A model generated the notes under the pieces. The model had not been told where the DNA came from, searched no databases, and saw nothing but the letters and a program-made list of their open reading frames with translations. A stretch of 64,000 nucleotides of DNA from Panicum virgatum (taxonomy: Eukaryota > Streptophyta > Magnoliopsida > Poales > Poaceae), in the NCBI RefSeq assembly GCF_016808335.1, contig NC_053137.1:6213904-6277903 (forward strand). Direction: 5' to 3'. A program made the translations under genes and the position numbers. This document shows positions 44,696 through 56,502 of the stretch, piece after piece (positions within the stretch are counted from its first letter, which is position 1; each line of letters opens with the position of its first letter).

Positions 44696-46087
44696 TTTGG
44701 CGCGCCAGGTAGGGGCTGCTTGGCTTTCGCTTGATCATCGGCTCGGCATCACCATGTTTCAGGTGTCGAGCGCCCGGGGGCCAGAACTCGCGCGGCAAGC
44801 GCCCGCGTCAGCAGGATGGCGACAGCGGGTCATGCTCTCCCAGCTCGTCATCAAGCAGGTCTGGGCGGAGCACAGCTTCAACAAATCCTAGCTCGCAGCA
44901 TACCTCACTCATGTGAGGAAGCCCGCTCCGGCGGAAAGCCGACTCCGGTCGCACGAAGCCCGCTCCGGCGGAAAGCCGACTCCGGTCGCACCAAGCCCAC
45001 TCCGGCGGGAAGCCGACTCCGGTCGCACCAAGCCCGCTCCGGCGGAAAGCCCACTGCGATCGCACTAAGCCGACTCTGGTGGCTCTCTCCGATGTTAAAC
45101 CGACTCTGGTCGCACCCCTGACTCTACATCTCTATAAGTCCTACCCTTAGAGGCCCAATAGGGAATAAAATCTTTTCCTTTGTAACTAGGTAGTACTTTC
45201 ATGTGGTCCAGTCCGGTGAGCCTCCCCCATGGAGGGGTCCGGACCTTTGCGAACTAGGTTCAGGGAAGTGTACTCACCCTCCGGGGAGGTCCGGAGCCGT
45301 GTAGCCGCTTAGCCTGGTTCCGTACCCTAAGCCTGCATGCTCTACCTCCCTAGGGCGAGTACAGTAGTACCTAAGACTGGGGGCCCGGAGGTCCGGGCAG
45401 CTCCGGCCTCATAAACCCGTGTTCTGGCTTACATCGCACATCTCATGTACATCTAGTTATAAAGGAAAAGTTTATTCTCAGTTCTCCTTTAAGGATGTTA
45501 CATTCCAATTTCAATCTACGCATTCTGTTTGCGCTAACCCCCACGTGGCTTCTTACTCTTGTGCGGTGATTATGGTCCGAATTGAGTTGGCTAGTTAGTG
45601 ACTTAGCTCGAGACCCCTCATGGAAGAGAGGGGTTTGAACCCCTAGGAACCCGCAGGTTCAGGGAAGCGCACTCATTCTCCGGGGAGGTCCGGAGCAGTG
45701 TAGCCGCTTAGCCTGGTTCCGTACCCTAAGCCTGCACGCACCACCTCCTGTGAATGAGTGCCGTAGTACCTAGGACTGGAACCTGGAGGTCCGGACTTTC
45801 TCGTAACCTAAAGGCCGGCCCCTTGAGCTCCATTCACTGAACCTAGCTGTCTATCTCAAAAGATTACAGCCAACATGATTTGGGACCCATGGGCACGCTA
45901 CTAAGCATCTACCTTGAGTCGTGTGCAGGTCCAAACGTGATGATGCAACATGTGACCCAAAGGATGGACGACGCAGGACAAGACCCTTGCGGCGCGCACC
46001 GCTGGGCGCCAGAAGCAGCCAAGTTGCTCACAGTAGTGGCCCCACCTGCGGGTTCGTTGCCTCTCCCGAGGCGGGCCCGGGGGCCTC
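44696..46087 (+). other. Interior of the LARD-like element
   Basis: It starts with the primer-binding-like sequence (44696-44715). It then has a 37-bp tandem repeat and two related copies of a segment containing GGAGGTCCGGAGC.GTGTAGCC (about 45283-45400 and 45680-45795). No Gag or Pol frame exists. Confidence 0.75.
44919..45066 (+). repeat. 37-bp tandem repeat, four copies plus a partial
   Basis: Units at 44919-44955, 44956-44992, 44993-45029 and 45030-45066 begin AAGCCCGCTCCGGCGGAAAG (copies 3 and 4 differ by a few bases). A degenerate partial unit follows. Confidence 0.95.
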
Positions 46088-47287
46088 TGTCGGTACCCTG
46101 CAACTAGGGTACCCACTCCTACTGTGCCAAGACTCGCGTAGTTATCCGTAACTACGCCATAAGGAGCTGAGCAGTCGGACCCCTGGGGTCTAACTCCATC
46201 TCACCGGACCAACGGTCCCAGACCCGCTTCCTACTCGGGGGACGGGTCCGGTGTCACCACATGTCCCAGAGGTGGAAATGCTCAGCACCTGTGGCCGCGG
46301 ACCCGGACCCCCGCATGTGGGTCCGGGACCTCCACGTGCCATCCGGACTCCCGCAGATGGGTCCGGGACCTCCACGTGCCTATCCGGACCCCCGTGAGCT
46401 CTCGACTCAGCTAGCTGCTAGGGAGGGGTCTGGAGCCGCCGCGTGTCACACAGACGCGGGCGCGGGCGCAAGCCTTCCACTGGAAGCTCACCCACGTGTC
46501 CCGCATATGCGGACGCGGGCACAAGCCTTCCGCTGGAAGCTCCCTCACCCACCCGCATTAAGTGCGAGTGGTTGAGACGTGCTCTGCTGCTGCTGGGTAC
46601 GGGGCAGCTTTTGTCAGTCCACACTGTGGATCGCCAGTTACCGAGGCGGCTCGTCTGTTACCGAGGCACGCAGCAGTGTCTCAGCGCCGCACGCGTGGGC
46701 GACGAGTCATGATGACCAGCTACTAACTGGAGCAACAGTGCACGCTGCTACAGCGGACTGAGTCAGTAGTTCGGCGCTTCATCATGACCTCGACGCGCGG
46801 CTCCAGAGGCTAGACTCTGCTCCGACAAGACAGCTCAAGACCATCCCTGGTCAGAAGCTACGCACGGAAGCCGATGACAAGATCTCCGGATCTAAGGCAT
46901 TGAAGGCCAAATTGTAGTTTATAATACATCGCCGGGCCCACCTGTTGGGGTCCCGCTCAGTGTACTGCTCCCTTTGGGCTTATAAAAGGGAGAGCACACA
47001 CGGTAGAATGAGATAGACACACACGCCGAGATACTCCAGGACTCTCACAACACAAGCTCGGTTTCACGCCGAACAACCCTGCTCTCAACCTCTTGAGAGC
47101 GCAAGCAATACAACACACAGTGGACGTGGGGTATTACGCTCCGGCGGCTCGAACCACTCTAAACGCCGTTGTTCATTGTGTTCTAGATCGAGATCGAACT
47201 AATCCCAGCTACCCCTCGAGTTCATACTCCCTTAGGGCTTAGGCGGGTGCATTCCGCCACCCGGCTGTGGGTTTGCATACCACGACA
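46088..47287 (+). repeat. 3' LTR of the LARD-like element
   Basis: This uninterrupted 1,200-bp LTR shows the pre-insertion state of the 5' LTR at 46801-46812. Its first hairpin is GGTACCCT/AGGGTACC (46092-46099, 46106-46113), with paired changes relative to the 5' LTR. The second hairpin has a TCCG loop in place of TTCG. Confidence 0.93.
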
Positions 47288-47292
47288 GTGAC

Positions 47293-48009
47293 AAATCAAT
47301 ACAATATAATATACCAAAATTTCATTGCCTTAATCTCACAAGTCATCTTTGTATCGGCTATACATGTACGAACCAAGGAAGTAGTAAACTAAGTCTGAGA
47401 AAGAAAACAATGAAAGATAAGACTGTATAACCATACCATTTAGGGTTGAGAAACGTTGCTGTTTTACTTGATGGACAGCATACAGATATTGAATCGCGAT
47501 CGAAACTTATAACGATAAAAGAAAGGCAATAATAAAGGATATGTTTCAATTCTGACTATCAAAAGAAAGACAAAATCAGCAACGTCAGGGGGGTAATTAA
47601 GTAGGTTCTGGAGAAGTGCAGAAGTGGTGATGATCTTTTCGATTCCTTCATCGTCTTTTTGTTTCCTTTTTCGCGCAAAGCTGTGGCGGTTTTGGTCGCA
47701 AGCAAACCATTTCAGAGGTAACCGGGGAGAAAGCGAGATGCATGCTTGTGGATTGAATTCTGTCATCTGTATAATAGCTGGCATTGTGCATACATGATCT
47801 GTGATGATACATGCATGCTATATAACATGTTGCAAAAGGCAATGTGGTGGACACCTTTGTTTGTTGAGTTTAGCTGTGGGTGCAGTCCTGCTGGAGAAAG
47901 AGAGTCCCTGTACAATACACGCGCATGTGAGGCGTACACGTACACGGCGTGCAAGTCCACAAAAATCTTGGTTGCATAAATCAATGGTCCTTGAAAAGTG
48001 ATGTGTACA
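47293..48009. other. Intergenic DNA
   Basis: No gene is supported; open frames on both strands overlap and lack domains. Confidence 0.5.
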
Positions 48010-48017
48010 TCTAGGAG

Positions 48018-48221
48018 CAGTGGCGGAGCCATCCATACCGCACGGTGGGGCAGCTGCCCCAGCTAGCTGCCGGGAACCGCCTGCCGGGAACCGCCTGCCG
48101 TGCCCGTCTGCCGCGCCCCGCCGGCCGCCGGAAACCCGCCTGCCATGCCCGTCTACCGCGCCCCGCCGGCGGCCCACTGCCGGCCTGCCCCACCTAAATT
48201 TTTTTGCTGGCTCCGCCTCTG
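48018..48221. mobile_element. hAT-type MITE
   Basis: An 8-bp target-site duplication, TCTAGGAG, flanks it at 48010-48017 and 48222-48229. Its inverted ends are CAGTGGCGGAGCCA and the complement of TGGCTCCGCCTCTG. At 204 bp, GC-rich and with internal repetition of CCGCGCCCCGCCGGC words, it is non-autonomous. End sequence and 8-bp duplication fit the hAT superfamily. Confidence 0.88.
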
Positions 48222-48229
48222 TCTAGGAG

Positions 48230-50060
48230 GACAACACGAAAGCGATCAACTTGACAGTGCAGTTAATTTAATTAATGTGTACTGATCAGGTAAAATTAGG
48301 CCTCACAATTGCCATGCATGACACATGTGCTTTGTCATTTTCTTGAACCAATTCATCCCTAGATCAGATGCAACTACCCATACCCTGCTAGATCACATAT
48401 AACCTGAACATTATTGACCACTCTTATGTGCTAGATATTAAAGATACAACGAATCGCCTACTCCGCAAAGGGGACGCCACGTTCATCAAAGGGATGCCAT
48501 CCTTTGTTTTCGATTTCCAGACTACAAGAGAAAGTGACGCTGCAGCTAGCATTGTGAGAGGAACTGAGGAGGAAGAAGATAGTGCATGGCAACCTGCTGC
48601 CTGCCTATGTCTTGCTCACAGTTTGGAATTAGGTCGTAGCAGCTTCAACTCATGCATGTGCTGATGTGCGTGGCAACAGGGCACATGCCAACACAATGCT
48701 TGGAAGAAGTGAGGTAGGCATGCTGCCACGCATGTCAAGAACCCTAAGAAACCGCAGCCTGCCACATGACGACCTTAATTTTGGTTGGTTCATGTATTAG
48801 CTGGTGATCAGTCAGAGCTAGCTAGCTAGCTAGATCATGCATTTCTGGTGCTGAGAGTCGAGAGAGACAGAATGAAAGATATGGATATAGGTGGTGCTAG
48901 GATGATGCAAGGCTGTAAACAAGCTAGATCATACGATGTTTGTTTTAAAAAAAAACATTCACAAGAAAAAAATAAAACGGCATATAGATAATTCCGAAAA
49001 CACAAGAAGAGAGTTCTCATAGTTGATAAAAGAAAACATGCACTTTTACCCCATACGATGTTTCGTAAAAAAAAAATCAGACAACGCATTGCGCTAAGCG
49101 GATTTATGAAATTCGAGCAAACAGGAAGACTCGTGTGATTAGCAGAAACAAATTCGGCCTGCAGGCCCAAAATTTTGGGCCCAATCCGGCCCACACACAC
49201 CACGTCGGTGAACCGTGTGATCCTTCGTAAAAGCAGTCTTTGCATGGTCGCCCTCTTGTCCTTCGCCTTCTCGATTCCGCACCAAGCCGGAGAGTCGATG
49301 ACTGGCCAGTGAATCACTGAAGTTCAAAGGAGCCCGGCGCATCAAGATACAACTATGATTCACTTGAGAACTAAGGCACAAGATTCAATACCTCTCTCAC
49401 ACTTTCTCAAGAGCTATCTTAACACCAACACTCAAAAAATCTGTGTTAAAACTTGTAGATGTGTGATCACTAATCACTTTTGTTGGTAACTTTTTTTATG
49501 CTGGAAAAATTTATCACGTGGATCTAATAAACTGGAAAAATTGTAGGACATTGGTCTAATAAAATTGTTGATTTCAGTTCAGATGATCACTGGCCTGTAG
49601 CTGACTTGGTTAGCCAGCGCTAACAGCACTGAGTTCGAGTTTTGGTGGGGGCAAATTCAAGGCTAAGGTTAGAAAAACCATATCGATTGTCCCATGTCTA
49701 AAGCATAATTAGAATCTAGTCTTTTCACAGGTAACGGACCTAGTAGAGGTTCGGGAATTTTCTAAATCTGCGTGAGGAGATCTTCTTAGTGCAACGGTCG
49801 CGGGGCGGTCTCCCCCACATCTCTAGTTTTTTAGATTTTTTTTGAGATATTATAGTTTTTTATATGATCAACGGAATTTTTTTTGATAAAAATGATCAAC
49901 AGACTGTTTATTTATCGGGACAACAATTTTTATATTTTTGAAACAATGGAAAAACAATTTTTGTCGAGAGAAGACTTTTTGAGCGCACGAGAGAGGCCAG
50001 GCCGGAGTTGTATAGGCCCACGGGCCCGGGCCCCGGCCCATGATCGGCCCAACTAAGCCC
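48230..50060. other. Intergenic DNA upstream of the cyclophilin gene
   Basis: No gene is visible. GGCCC/GGGCC words cluster at about 49990-50060, close to the probable transcription start of the cyclophilin gene. Confidence 0.5.
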
Positions 50061-50638
50061 ACCTGCAGACTGTCACCACCTCAAGGAACCCTGGCCTTCA
50101 CTCCCCACCCGAACGGACGGCCGCACCTGCACGCGCCGCCGGATCGCGCTCCCCACCTTGCCGTCCTCCGCCACCGCGCTCCCCTCCCGTAGCCGCCGGC
50201 GACCCGGCGTCCTCGTCCCCCCGCCTCCTCCTCCTTCAACGACAACTCGCCGGTAAGCTCTCCCCGCCTCTCTCCTTAGATCGCTCGAGGCCAAATCCAA
50301 GCGCAAAACCCAAATTTCCTGCCGCCTACAGTTCGCGCCTCTTGCGTAGTGCCAATCCGACCCGTCCGTGCTTCGATTCGGCTCTGATCTTCGCCAGCGC
50401 GGGGTGGAGCTTCTTACCCTAAGTAGCTCTCGGGGCGCTACTGATAGCAGCTGGATTATTTCACGAGTTCCTTCCTGGGCCCTTAATAAAGCGCCAGTTG
50501 AAGGAAGTGTGATTTGGGGTGCTCACGTGTTCACAAATTCCTCGTGAGAGTGCTACTCGCTTTAGGGATGTTGCTGAGTTGCTGAAGATTTTTCCTTTTC
50601 GTCACACCTGCAGGTCACCCAAAGGGGCTGGGGCAACC

Positions 50639-53600
50639 ATGCCCAAAGTCAAGAATCCTCGTGTCTTCATGGACATATCAATCGGCGGAGGCACTCCCGA
50701 GAGGATCACATTCGAGGTTGTAAAGCTTGCAGCAGCATGCTTGGTCTTGCTTTTCGCATAATGGCTGGCTGTTTCAACTGTCGAGGACATGGTCACATGC
50801 ACCGTATTAACTCTTGGTGTTTGTTTGCAGCTGTTTGCAAATGTAGTCCCGAAGACCGTGGAGAACTTCCGAGCACTTTGTACCGGTAATTCTGGTTCCT
50901 TTTGCGAAATAGCGTGTCTGCGTGCTTGTGTGGATTTGCTATCTTGCTATGTTTGAATATACAAGCTCTCAGTGTTAGTAACAAATGGAAAGACGTCACC
51001 ATGCTCTTTTTTTCATGTTTCATTGTTTTACCATATGTGACACGAGAGAGTTGAAGCTAACTACACAATATACTTTCTTCATACTTGATTGGCATTTGAT
51101 TTTACCAAGTTTCTTTGGTAGGCGTAAGGTTCGCTATTCTGAGTAGCTGAAAATTCACATAATTTAAATTATTTATTAGCGTGGAGTTGCAAGCTACATT
51201 TCCATTTTATAGTCCAAATCCTAAGTCTTAACTTCTGCCCAACATGTAGGTGAAAAGGGCCTTGGAGCATCCACACAGAAAGCACTCTATTATAAGGGAA
51301 CAAACATCCATCGCATAGTTAAAGAGTTTGTTGCTCAGGTATCGCAAGATTGTTACTATCTGGCTCCTGCATATTTCTTAGCTAGCGATGGTATATTTGA
51401 ATCTTTTGTGGGATTTCAACTACCGGACTATATACAATATGCATGTGATTGTGCAAATTCATGCAAAACTTGATCCCAGAATTCTCATTCTGATAGATAT
51501 CATTAACGCCTGTTTTTTTTAAACTAAATCTGTCAAATTTCTTTCCTGCAGGGTGGTGATTTTTCAAGAGGAGATGGTATTGCTTCATTAGCCCAGGCTT
51601 CTTCTTTCAACTGACTTCTTGCTGTAGTGTACTTTATAAGCTCAACATTGCATGCTATTTCCAGGACGTGGTGGAGAGAGCATTTATGGTGGAAAATTTC
51701 CAGGTTACTATAGCTACATTGAAATTTGTGGCAGTCGTAAAATTTATCTGTTACCTATTAGTGACTGTCCTGTTAAGCTTTTGCTGAAGGTTTCTTGCAT
51801 TCCATCATTTGTTCTACAGATGAAAACTTCAGGCTAATGCACGATGAGCCTGGTGTGCTGTCCATGGCAAATTCTGGACCAGACACCAATGGGTCCCAAT
51901 TTTTTATAACATTCAAGCCTCTACCTCATCTTGATGGGTACTGCTTTTTCTTGAGTCAATTGGCTTTATTAGATTTTCAGTTCTCTATGTCACTACAAAA
52001 AATGTAAAGCAAACTAATATGTTGTGGGCAAATTTACTGGTGCATTGTGACTAGTAATGATTCGAAGTGATGATGACCCCAACCTGGATCATGTATTGTT
52101 TACCTTCCCCCCCCCCCTCGAATATGCTGGAGAGCTGCGTATCATTGCATTAAGAAGAAAATTGTAGAAATACAAGTACACACCACATTCAGTATATTGT
52201 ATTTTCCTTAACATTGATTAATGTCACCGATTCCTAACTTCCTGTGATGTCTTCCCTTTGTCTTATATTCCCTACCTATTCTCCATGGCATAACAACCTT
52301 ATGAATTAAATTGTAATGTCTGTAGCAAGCACGTGGTCTTTGGGAAGGTGGTCAGTGGAATAGATTTGCTTAAGAAGCTTGAAGCAGTTGGTGGTGAAAT
52401 TGGAACTCCTACTCGTCAAGTGAAAATTGTAGACTGTGGTGAAGTCTCTAACATAAATTCTCAAGATCAGCTACAGGGAGAGAAAGGTATAAAGAATGAG
52501 TAAAATGTAGATCTGCAAATATTTTGTATCCTCTCTCTGCTAATTTTTCCCATACCACTTTGCAGAGAAGAAGCTAAGAAGAGCAAATGCTAACTCCAAT
52601 GCTGAAGGGAGAACCAAATCCAAAAAAGCATCCAGTGATGATAAACACAGAAAGAAGAGAAAACACTACTCATCAGATTCTTATAGTTCAGATACTTCAG
52701 ACTCACGATCCTATTCCTCAGAGAGTGGTTCTGATTCAGAATCATACTCATCATCATCATCGGATACTAGCTCATCCAGTGATCATAGGCGTAAGAGAAG
52801 AAAAAGTTCTAAGAAAGATAAGCGTAAGCCTACAAAGAAGAAGGGTAAACATACGAAGAGTAAGAAAAAGAGTACAAGATCTAAACGGAGATCGAGACGG
52901 TACAATATTAATCTGTATTATCTCGCTACTTAGTTAGCATTGGATGCCTTAGTGGAAATTTGCCCTTTTTGATGCTGTTTTATCTTATAGGAGCAATGGG
53001 AGTTCAAGCGATGATTCAATAAGCTCAAAGTCAGATAACAGCAGTTCTGACAGTGAAAGTGGGGGCCGTGGTACCAAGCATTCCTCACGGAAAGGTAGTA
53101 AACCTAATGGCAATTAGATTTACTTTGTGTTTTCTATATTTACCATCACCATATTCTAGTGGACCCCAGTTTGAGTGCATATACTGGCCTGCTAAAACCT
53201 GCTGTGCTGGAAAATTTCTGCTTATGAGTTTACTATGTCTAGTTTTCTTAAAAATTGAATATCATGTCCAATAGTTTCTTCTGCTATTTGGTTGATTATG
53301 TTAGCATACATTGAATAATAACCTTTTAGCATCCATAGAATAAAAAGAAACTTCTGACTTTGGTGCCTTGTTCATTCTATTATTAATCTTCATTGTTTAT
53401 TTATAGTGATACATACTCCCTCCGTCCCAAATTATTAGTCATTTTGGCTTTTCTTGATGCATAATTTTTGCTATCCATCTAGATATATCATGTGTAGGTG
53501 CATAGTAAAATCAATGTATCTAGAAAAGGCAAAACGACTAATAATTTAGGTCGGAGGGAGTATTTCATTAAAGAAACTTTATATTTTGCTTTTGGATATG

Positions 53601-55741
53601 AGAAATAAATGGACTGGAGTGCTTTCACAGTGATAACAAAATTAGATTTTTCTAATTGAAAGCAACTGTTTGTCTGTTTCTAATAATGAATTACTGTTCT
53701 TTCTCCAACCTGAAAGAAACTATTTATAACTATGGCACATACTAAAATATCCAATCAACTTGAAGTTTCATATACTGTATTTATCTATAACATTTTAATT
53801 TAATGTTCTGAGATGACTTTGCTTCATTTTTTGTTGCTGTTTTGACGTAGTAACCATATTTATTTCTAGCAGACAAAGAGAGTACCAAAATGACAATTTC
53901 AGAACAAGGAAGAATCTTTGAAGGTGTAGACAAAGGCAAACACATGGTTACTGCTGTCCACCATTCACATGATGGGAGCAAACCCTCAAAGAAAGATGAA
54001 AATGGGGCTGATGACAGATCTGGAAATTACAATCCAGAAGATAGGTATACATATTTCATGTTTGGTTTATCAAACACACTTTCCTTTTGGGATCCTGTTA
54101 CTACCATGCAAGAGAGCAAAATTTGTCCCATTCAACTTTGAGATTTCTAGTTACCGTCTTGAGTGGTTTATACAGATGTCCTTGTTTCTAAATGCAGGAA
54201 TGATCGACTTGCAAGCTCCAGGATCAATCCCATCCAGGCTGATGTAAATTTAACAAAGCCAGGAAGTGCAGATGGCAACAGTGGTGCTGATACTGCAGAC
54301 CCTGGCATGTCTAGAACTGCTACAGAAAGGCAGCTGCCAAGCAATGAACCTGTGGCCACCAATGGTAAAAAAGTAGCTATGGGCTCCGCAGACAATGGAC
54401 AGCCTCAACGAATCAGGAAAGGACGTGGTTTTACACAGAAGTATGGGTATGCTCGGCGGTACAGGACACCATCTCCAGAGCGCCCTCCTGTTCGGCCCCG
54501 CTATGATGGAGGAAGAGATGATAGATGGAACAATTTCAATAGGTAAAATTGAAATTAGAGTAGTTATCAAACTTTGACAGATCGGACATTTGTACTGATT
54601 TCCCCATTATGATCAGGTATGGAAGAAATGGTCCTTACAGTAGACGCTCGCCAGTAAGGAGATACCATGGCTCCCCAAGAGCCAGTAGCCCATCCAGGTT
54701 GGTGTTTGTTATGTATTAAAGTGAGGTTTGCAGGGCTTTGCTGATCTCATTAGACTTAAAGAGTAACCTCTTTCCAGCTAACTCTTTTTTTTGTTTATTT
54801 ATGTTTATTTAATGCCTTAGAGTTTCATGTTGTAATATTATAAGTTTACTTCTAGGAACCAACCTGCTCATCGTAAATTGCGAGATAGAAGCCATCTCTA
54901 ATTTGTTATGATGTTTAAATTATAATAGCACCGAGTAAAGAACAGGGCATTAAATATTTTATCATATCCAATCTAGATGGATCTGGCGTTGCTTCAAGTT
55001 AAGATGTTCCATCTTTCTAAACTTATGATCAAAACTGTCAAGAAATTTGTGCCTGGTAATTTTTTTTTGTTCTGTTAGTTCATCAGTTCCATAGTTTGCT
55101 TGGTTTGATTAAATCCCTATGTTTGTTGGTATTGTGCATACTGAACCACATGCCTTGAATGTCAATTTTTGTCTATATAGATCAGCTGTGCAAGCACAAC
55201 ATAAACCCTACACTGCTTGTAGATCAAGCAGCTCATGTATAGATCGGAGTTTACTTGAGTAGCTCTTCCATCACCATGATAAAGAAGATTTTTTTCCCTT
55301 TCCATTTGCTTGCTACTTTTTGTACCATTTTGTGCAAAGCCATGTTACTTTAGCAGTGGCTCAAAAGTCCATGACTTCAGGTACCCAAGGAGAGACCGAA
55401 GCAGGAGTAGATCACGCAGTCCGGTGAGACGCCGTGACCGTGGAGGGTATCACCGCCCCAGCCTAAGACGTGGCCGTAGCCCTGCAGAACAAACAAGACG
55501 CGACACGAGCAACAAGCCCCCTCGACCAGGCCATGGTGGAGGCGGCCAAGAACACCGTGGCAGCAGCCCCCCTGTCAACAGAGGACGGTCCACGTCCAGG
55601 TCGAAGAGCCGTGACCCCTCGAGGTCCAGGTCTCCGGAAGCTGCCCCAGCCAAGAGGGAGAGCTCAAGATACAACCGCAGGCGCAGCAGCAGCTCCAGAT
55701 CGAGCAGCCCTGATGGAAACAAAGGCCTGGTTTCGTACTGA
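50639..55741 (+). CDS. SR-rich cyclophilin (CYP63/CYP95 type peptidyl-prolyl isomerase)
   Basis: Thirteen coding exons join in frame to 653 residues: 50639-50716, 50831-50885, 51250-51338, 51552-51576, 51665-51703, 51820-51937, 52326-52486, 52566-52899, 52991-53094, 53873-54044, 54198-54542, 54617-54697 and 55381-55741. A 5' untranslated intron (about 50253-50613) precedes the ATG. Residues 1 to about 180 are a cyclophilin domain with Arg66, Phe71, Gln122, Phe124 and His137 in place; the usual Trp of the cyclosporin site is His132 (PLPHLDGKHVVFG). The rest is Ser-rich and basic ([37 protein letters not shown]) and ends in an RS domain ([19 protein letters not shown]). Family knowledge places such proteins in nuclear speckles with SR splicing factors. 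Exon 10 has a NAGNAG acceptor (TAGCAG, 53867-53872). Confidence 0.93.
53416..53560. mobile_element. Stowaway MITE in cyclophilin intron 9
   Basis: The 145-bp element has near-perfect inverted ends, CTCCCTCCGTCCCAAATTAT and the complement of ATAATTTAGGTCGGAGGGAG. TA flanks it at 53414-53415 and 53561-53562. It lies in the large intron before the exon with the NAGNAG acceptor. Confidence 0.93.
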
Positions 55742-56502
55742 GATGTGACAATTCGTAATTTCCAGGCGCCTAGAACTCTGTTTCATGCTAGTTTAGTATT
55801 CTGTACGCTTTTGTAATGGCTTGTCTCAAATCGCTTTCTATGTAGTTGTACATTTGGATGTTCTGTTGGACTTGAAAATGTTTCGTATATCAGAAGATTT
55901 TTAGACTAGTTTTGAGTTGGTATGCCGCTAAGATTTTTTAAGAGCTATGTGTTGCCATCAGGAAGAATGGAAGATAGGGCCATATGCTTTCTGTAGGCAG
56001 GCATAGTTGATTTTGGTCCCATTCGATTTGATCTATTTTTGAACCGTCCAAGCTTCGGGAGCTACGAGTGTATTTGACGTGATTTGACCAAATTCAGTCT
56101 GGTTTAATGCAATACTCCTAGGGCTGTCCAAAGTTTTTGCTCCGATCTAATGCGACCAAGTTGTGTGCAAACCAAAAAAAAAGACCCGTCATTTGCAAAC
56201 AAAAAAACATGATCTGGTAAATTTCCGATTCTGGTAATCGACTCACAAGTCCCAACTGCTTCTTCACCCTTCTTGGTCCCATCGACCAGTGTCTGTGTGA
56301 GAGCGACCTTCCCGTTGCTTCTGTCCCCTGTACATGATTCGCCTCGAGAAGCCGCGTTGCGAGCTGCGTGCGGCGGCGGCGCCGAAGATGGCAGGCATTC
56401 CTCCGGCCGCCGACGGCGGGCACGGGGAGATGTATGCTCGCGGCTTGCTCTCCCGTTTCATTCGGAAGCGGCGGCCTTGGGCCTTCCCCAAAGTTTTGAT
56501 CC
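55742..56502. other. Region between the cyclophilin and FAR1-like genes
   Basis: 3' flank of the cyclophilin gene, then a GC-rich rise from about 56330 that probably holds the 5' untranslated or early coding part of the FAR1-like gene. Alternative frames here are open on both strands and cannot be ranked. Confidence 0.45.

Larger units (their letters stand above)
38590..47287 (+). mobile_element. Non-coding LTR retroelement (LARD-like)
   Basis: The element runs from TGTCGGTACC to CACGACA and is flanked by GTGAC at 38585-38589 and 47288-47292. Its LTRs are about 1.2 kb. The interior between LTRs (44696-46087, 1,392 bp) has no gag or pol, so it relies on proteins from other elements. The first 20 interior bases, TTTGGCGCGCCAGGTAGGGG, form a primer-binding-site-like sequence typical of grass gypsy elements. 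A G-rich purine/pyrimidine stretch precedes the 3' LTR. The 5' LTR is interrupted by a nested insertion at 39307-44209. Confidence 0.92.

Noticed and set aside
44919..45066. Possible CRISPR-like array
   Set aside because: The 37-bp units are directly adjacent with no unique spacers, and the DNA is a plant retroelement.
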